Positions 32,971-36,296 of a stretch of 36,296 bases of DNA are shown piece after piece (positions within the stretch are counted from its first letter, which is position 1; the number at the start of each line of letters is the position of its first letter). Source of the stretch: JABDNZ01 sp050049805 (GTDB lineage: Bacteria; Gemmatimonadota; Gemmatimonadetes; Longimicrobiales; Gaopeijiaceae); contig JASFVN010000012.1 in the NCBI GenBank assembly GCA_050049805.1, forward strand, positions 1 through 36,296, read 5' to 3'. The notes under the pieces are model-generated. The model worked only from the letters and a program-made list of their open reading frames with translations. It did no database searches and was not told where the DNA came from. The translations under genes were made by a program, and so were the position numbers.

Positions 32971-33016
32971 GGTTGTTGAATCCTTGTACCTTTGTGGGCC
33001 TTCTCGGGTCTCCTTG

Positions 33017-35176
33017 TCAACCCGCCTTGGGAGGATCGTCACCCTCGATGCTTCCTTGCATGGACGGTATGTAACAGTCCCTGGCGTACTCCCGTAGCAT
33101 TCTTGCTGCAGTGAACCGGGCGCCTGCCGTGTAGAGGGCGTGCTTCATACGAAGAACCCAGCCCTCAGATTGTCCTTCTTTGTGGCCGCCGTAATAGAGG
33201 GGTACGACTTCCCTCTCCAGCAACGAATAGAGGTTTTCCACGTCGGCGGAATCCGGATCCGGGTATCCTGTGCTTACTGGTAGGGCCCAACCGTTCAAAC
33301 CCGTGAACCCCTCGGCCCACCATCCGTCCAATGTGCTGACCTGGGGGACGGCATTTAGGGCGGCTTTCATGCCGCTGGTGCCGGAGGCCTCCATGGGCAC
33401 CACCGGAACATTCAACCAGAGGTCCACCCCCTGTATGAGGCGGCCGGCGGAATTCAAATCGTAGTCCTGCAGAAAGGCGATTCGGCCTTCGAAACGCGGA
33501 TCTCGGGAGAAAGAATACACTCGCTGGAGCATTTTCTTCCCGGCTTCGTCGGCGGGATGGGCCTTTCCGGCAAAGATGATCTGCACGGGGCGCCACGGGT
33601 TGGTCAGAAGTTTCAGCAACCGCTCCTCGTCTCGGAAGATGAGGTCGGCTCTCTTGTAGGTCGCGAACCTTCTGGCGAATCCAATGGTGAGAGCCGTTTG
33701 GTTCAGAAGCGTCCCCGCCCCTACCAGGTGCATCGCCTCCTTCCACTCATCGCGCCAACGTCGGCGAGCCTGTTCCCGAATGAAGTTGAAGAGGCGGATC
33801 TTCAACTGTTTGTGAGTGGCGCAGAGAGCCTCGTCGTCGATCTCCAGGACACCCTTCCAGAGAGCCTCGTCTTCCATCTTCATGGCCCATCCCGGGCCGA
33901 GGTGGTCGTCCAGGAGGTCCATCATCCTCCAGGCCATCCATGTGGTCAGATGTACCCCATTGGTGATGTGGAGGATCGGGACGTCTTTCCGTTCTCGGCC
34001 TGGCCAGAGATTCGCCCAGTTTTCCCTTGTCACCTGACCGTGTTTTTCGGCGACACCATTCACATACCGGGAGAGGCGCATGGCGCAGGCAGTCATGTGG
34101 AAGATCTCGGGCGTTCCGTCGGCAGGCGTTCCGAAGGAGAGGAAGGTGTCCCGGTCGATCTCGAAATCCTCCCAGTAGTGGCCCAGGGCGTGCTCGATCT
34201 GCTGGATTCCAAACGCGTCGTGTCCAGCCGGGACCGGCGTATGGGTTGTGAAAACACCGCTGGCCCTGACCTTGGCTACGGCCTCGTCCAGCGCATCTCC
34301 CCTTTCCAGGTGCTCCCGAACACGCTCTACCATCATGAAGGCGGCGTGCCCTTCGTTGGCGTGCCAGGCCGAGGGGTCGATTCCGATGGCCCTCAGAACC
34401 CTCACGCCCCCCACACCCAGGATCCATTCCTGGCAGAGGCGGCTCTCGTCTCCCCCTTGGTAAAGCTTCTGTGTCAGGTCCCTGTCCTCAGGTTGGTTCT
34501 CCTCGAGGTTGGCGTCCAGAAGTATGATGGAGGTTCGTCCCACCACCATGCGCCAGGCACCTATGTGAACCTTTCGCCTGAAGAGGGTCACAGAGGCGAG
34601 GGCTCGGTCGCCTCCGGGGGTCAGAATGGGTTCGAGGGGGGTGAGCAGAGGATCGAACTGCTCTTCATTGTCGACCTGCCAGCCGTCCAGGTTCAGCTTC
34701 TGGTCGAAGTAGCCTTTCAGGTAGAGGAGCCCCACACCCACCAGCGGGACACCGAGGTCCGATGCCGCCTTGCAGTGATCTCCCGCCAGGACGCCTAGTC
34801 CTCCGGAATAGATGGGGACAGACTGGTGGATTCCAAATTCAGCGCAGAAGTAGGCTATCGGGTTCTCCGGAGCATCGCCGAAGTTTTGGGCGAACCAGGT
34901 TCCGCTGGAGCTTTCCTCGAGAGCAGCTGTCTCCAAGACCTTCTGGTACCGTTTCAGGAATTCGGGGTCCCTGGCCAAGGTAGCCAAGCGAGCGGGATCG
35001 GCCCGGCGGAGAAGCTCGATGGGGTTCCGGCCGGAAAGGCGGTACAGGGTCGGATCGATTTCCCAGAAAAGCTCCCGGGCGAAACGGTTCCATCGCCATG
35101 AGAAATTCATGGCAATGCCGCTAAGGCCCTGAAGGGGCTCAGGCAGGTAGGGAATTCTCGAGGAGTTCAATGTCAT
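33017..35176 (-). CDS. glgP: Alpha-glucan phosphorylase (GT35, DUF3417-containing)
   Basis: PLP-dependent enzyme releasing glucose-1-phosphate from alpha-1,4-glucan. The 719 aa form begins MTLNSSRIPYLPEPLQ; a TTG three codons upstream is an alternative. It belongs to the shorter phosphorylase group with an N-terminal DUF3417 segment (GLSGIAMNFSWRWNRFARELF). Motifs include CAEFGIHQSVPIYSGGLGVLAGDH, WHANEGHAAFMMVER, FTTHTPVPAGHD, GFARRFATYKRADLI and the PLP-lysine region EASGTSGMKAALNAVPQVS. It leads the five-gene glucan operon. The 195-base upstream region to the tRNA contains a strong hairpin but no promoter I can support firmly. Confidence 0.95.
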   Translation of the reverse strand: MTLNSSRIPYLPEPLQGLSGIAMNFSWRWNRFARELFWEIDPTLYRLSGRNPIELLRRADPARLATLARDPEFLKRYQKVLETAALEESSSGTWFAQNFGDAPENPIAYFCAEFGIHQSVPIYSGGLGVLAGDHCKAASDLGVPLVGVGLLYLKGYFDQKLNLDGWQVDNEEQFDPLLTPLEPILTPGGDRALASVTLFRRKVHIGAWRMVVGRTSIILLDANLEENQPEDRDLTQKLYQGGDESRLCQEWILGVGGVRVLRAIGIDPSAWHANEGHAAFMMVERVREHLERGDALDEAVAKVRASGVFTTHTPVPAGHDAFGIQQIEHALGHYWEDFEIDRDTFLSFGTPADGTPEIFHMTACAMRLSRYVNGVAEKHGQVTRENWANLWPGRERKDVPILHITNGVHLTTWMAWRMMDLLDDHLGPGWAMKMEDEALWKGVLEIDDEALCATHKQLKIRLFNFIREQARRRWRDEWKEAMHLVGAGTLLNQTALTIGFARRFATYKRADLIFRDEERLLKLLTNPWRPVQIIFAGKAHPADEAGKKMLQRVYSFSRDPRFEGRIAFLQDYDLNSAGRLIQGVDLWLNVPVVPMEASGTSGMKAALNAVPQVSTLDGWWAEGFTGLNGWALPVSTGYPDPDSADVENLYSLLEREVVPLYYGGHKEGQSEGWVLRMKHALYTAGARFTAARMLREYARDCYIPSMQGSIEGDDPPKAG

Positions 35177-35228
35177 TTTGGCCAACGCCTGAACGGTGAG
35201 TTTCTGAACAACGGCCGACCGAAACGAG

Positions 35229-35265
35229 GAAGACTCCCGCGTTGCTACTGAGATCGGGAGTCTTC
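35229..35265 (-). terminator. Strong hairpin between tRNA-Asn and glgP
   Basis: An 11-base perfect stem (GAAGACTCCCG / CGGGAGTCTTC) with a 15-base loop. Read on the minus strand it lies after tRNA-Asn and 53 bases before glgP. The following bases are CTCGTTTCGG, only weakly T-rich, so it may be a terminator for the tRNA/tdk transcript or a structured leader of glgP. The rest of the region 35177-35371 shows only a 12-codon frame right after the tRNA, with a purine-rich site too close to its ATG. Confidence 0.45.
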
Positions 35266-35371
35266 TCGGAGGCTCTTCTCTTAGAGCGACCCTAATTTCG
35301 CAGGAATTTCGGTGAATTCAACTACAGACGCTCCCCCGCTGAGGCCAGGGGTCCATCACCTCTTTTCAGAG

Positions 35372-35444
35372 CTCCGGCGGCAGGACTCGAACCTGCGACC
35401 CGACGGTTAACAGCCGTCTGCTCTACCAACTGAGCTACGCCGGA
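35372..35444 (-). tRNA. tRNA-Asn (anticodon GTT)
   Basis: A complete 73-base cloverleaf on the minus strand. Acceptor stem TCCGGCG pairs with CGCCGGA, and the discriminator base is G. The D arm reads TAGCTCAGTTGGTAGAGCA, and the anticodon stem GACGG/CCGTC has loop CTGTTAA with anticodon GTT at 35409-35411. The T arm is GCAGG-TTCGAAT-CCTGC. CCA is not encoded. It stands between tdk and the glucan operon on the same strand. No attachment-site duplication was noticed nearby. Confidence 0.97.
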
Positions 35445-35448
35445 ATCA

Positions 35449-35479
35449 TACCCTTGAAGGGTAGAAAAAAAAGCTACCC
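35449..35479 (-). terminator. Two competing hairpins with an eight-T run after tdk
   Basis: On the minus strand GGGTAG, a loop containing T8, CTACCC, TTCAA and GGGTA follow each other. CTACCC can pair with GGGTAG upstream (35459-35479) or its TACCC with GGGTA downstream (35449-35463), not both. The T8 run falls in the first loop. It could act as a weak terminator behind tdk or as a structural switch ahead of tRNA-Asn; function is unproven. Confidence 0.3.
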
Positions 35480-35499
35480 AGGGCCGTTTTGAGTGTCAA
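35471..35499 (-). promoter_or_regulatory. Candidate tRNA-Asn promoter (TTGACA-N17-TAGCTT)
   Basis: A perfect TTGACA (35494-35499), overlapping the end of tdk, with a 17-base spacer and TAGCTTTT (-10 hexamer 35471-35476). Predicted transcription would begin about 20 bases before the mature tRNA. The -10 hexamer is the same as in the candidate dnaA promoter. Pattern match only. Confidence 0.45.
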
Positions 35500-36131
35500 C
35501 GGGACGGCGGGGCTTTGCCCTTTTCAATGTCGAGTTCGACCTGGGCCCTGTCCCTGGCGGGCACCTCATGACACCGGCGACACCGCGCCTCGTAGGACTC
35601 AGCGCCACCCACCTGAATCGTGGGACCCTCCGCAGGAGCAGGCTGCCCATCGATGAGTCGCTGGTTTCGCGTGGCAAGGTCTCCGCAGCGCACGCAGATG
35701 GCGTGGAGCTTGTCTACCTTCTCGGCGATGGCCAGGAGCTGAGGCATGGGCCCGAAGGGCTCTCCTCTGAAATCCATGTCGGTTCCCGCGACGATTACCC
35801 GTACCCCGTTGTTTGCCAGGGCGTTTGCAACTTTCACGATTCCGTCGTCGAGGAACTGGGCCTCATCTATGGCCACGACTTCCACGAAAGGGTCGACCGC
35901 CCCAGCGATCTGGACCGAAGTGGAGACCGGAATGGCCTCAGCCTCGTGGCCGTCGTGGGAGCTGACAGTGAAAACGCCCCCATACCGATCATCCAGGTGG
36001 GACTTGAAAACCTGGACCTTCTTCTTCGCGATGAGGGCCCGGCGGACTCTGCGGAGCAACTCTTCAGACTTGCCGCTGAACATCACTCCGGAGACGACCT
36101 CGATCCAACCGTCCTGGGCGCCGTGGTACAT
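35496..36131 (-). CDS. tdk: Thymidine kinase (type II)
   Basis: Salvage enzyme phosphorylating thymidine, 211 aa from ATG 36131. It shows the P-loop VVSGVMFSGKSEELLRR, the Walker B-like VVAIDEAQFLDDG, the lasso region TDMDFRGEPFGPM, and two zinc-binding pairs, CVRCG and CRRCH. These are all marks of the bacterial and cytosolic TK1-like enzyme. The start gives the family N terminus; no ribosome binding site is visible. An extension to 36203 is rejected because it would enter the promoter. Basic C-terminal tail. It is followed on the same strand by tRNA-Asn. Confidence 0.96.
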   Translation of the reverse strand: MYHGAQDGWIEVVSGVMFSGKSEELLRRVRRALIAKKKVQVFKSHLDDRYGGVFTVSSHDGHEAEAIPVSTSVQIAGAVDPFVEVVAIDEAQFLDDGIVKVANALANNGVRVIVAGTDMDFRGEPFGPMPQLLAIAEKVDKLHAICVRCGDLATRNQRLIDGQPAPAEGPTIQVGGAESYEARCRRCHEVPARDRAQVELDIEKGKAPPSR

Positions 36132-36202
36132 GGGTGACGAAAACCGGCTAAAGCATCCAATCAGTGAACGGAGGCAGCACAGATGCTGGTTACATCGAGG
36201 CA

Positions 36203-36231
36203 ATCATACCTTTACCCCTTAGGGGTGTCCA
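36203..36231 (-). promoter_or_regulatory. tdk promoter with a palindrome in the spacer
   Basis: Minus strand TGGACA (36226-36231), a 17-base spacer and TATGAT (36203-36208). Each hexamer matches the sigma-70 consensus at five of six positions. The leader to the tdk ATG would be about 65 bases. The spacer contains ACCCC-TTA-GGGGT (36214-36226), an inverted repeat overlapping the -35 by one base, which could be an operator. Confidence 0.65.
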
Positions 36232-36263
36232 GGCGGGGCACCGTTCTTTAGCTTCTCTACGAT

Positions 36264-36285
36264 CCCCGGGGGCTGGCCCCCGGGG
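36264..36285. terminator. GC-rich hairpin at the right edge
   Basis: CCCCGGGGGC-TG-GCCCCCGGGG, a near-continuous 10-pair stem. It lies about 33 bases outside the tdk promoter and may be the terminator of a minus-strand gene to the right of the window. No T-run follows on the minus strand within the visible bases. Confidence 0.35.
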
Positions 36286-36296
36286 CTTCGTGTTCA

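Noticed and set aside
33557..34798. Plus-strand frame of 413 codons opposite glgP
   Set aside because: Antisense shadow of the phosphorylase gene; no ribosome binding site and no recognisable motifs.
35325..35363. Twelve-codon frame (MDPWPQRGSVCS) just after tRNA-Asn as a leader peptide of the glucan operon
   Set aside because: The GAGGTG site is only about zero to two bases from the ATG, too close for normal initiation, and the peptide shows no regulatory codon run.
35372..35444. tRNA-Asn as an integration site for a mobile element
   Set aside because: No integrase gene, no repeated tRNA 3' end and no compositional change were noticed around it.

Overview
This window is the replication-origin region of a GC-rich bacterial chromosome. 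The layout is the common rpmH-rnpA-yidD-yidC-mnmE-mnmG cluster on the minus strand, diverging from dnaA-oriC-dnaN on the plus strand. A lagging-to-leading switch in base skew sits near the dnaA-dnaN intergenic region. I cannot name the organism from sequence alone. The outer-membrane protein, lipoproteins, full-length YidC with a large periplasmic domain, and promoter-like sites with a TAnnTTTG-type -10 element suggest a Gram-negative of the FCB group. Gemmatimonadota is my best guess, as an inference. I see no mobile elements, CRISPR arrays or rRNA genes; one tRNA (Asn, GTT) is present.

Left arm (58-6236, minus strand): L34, RNase P protein, YidD, YidC, MnmE, an acylphosphatase and MnmG, mostly overlapping or closely spaced. 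Origin (6237-8113): divergent rpmH/dnaA promoters with a DnaA box, dnaA, then an intergenic origin with several degenerate DnaA boxes and a CTA-repeat (DnaA-trio-like) next to an AT-rich stretch. Then dnaN and a strong terminator.

Plus strand 9371-15375: a tightly coupled five-gene set made of a PrcB-like lipoprotein, a membrane sensor kinase, an NtrC-type sigma-54 activator, an exported coiled-coil protein and a predicted outer-membrane beta-barrel. I regard it as the best candidate for an undescribed envelope-sensing module. Next come a convergent AcpS-like phosphopantetheinyl transferase and a sorbosone-dehydrogenase-like lipoprotein, a molybdate transporter whose binding protein and permease are fused in one polypeptide (followed by modC), and an ornithine-cyclodeaminase-family gene.

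Minus strand 21052-25496: a pterin/folate group (pterin carbinolamine dehydratase, FolK, FolB, a pteridine-reductase-like SDR) behind a two-gene threonine-to-glycine pathway (SDR-type threonine dehydrogenase and 2-amino-3-ketobutyrate CoA ligase). Minus strand 25633-35176: a five-gene alpha-glucan (glycogen) operon: phosphorylase, glycogen synthase and three different GH57 enzymes in a row. The right end carries tRNA-Asn and thymidine kinase with a clear promoter.
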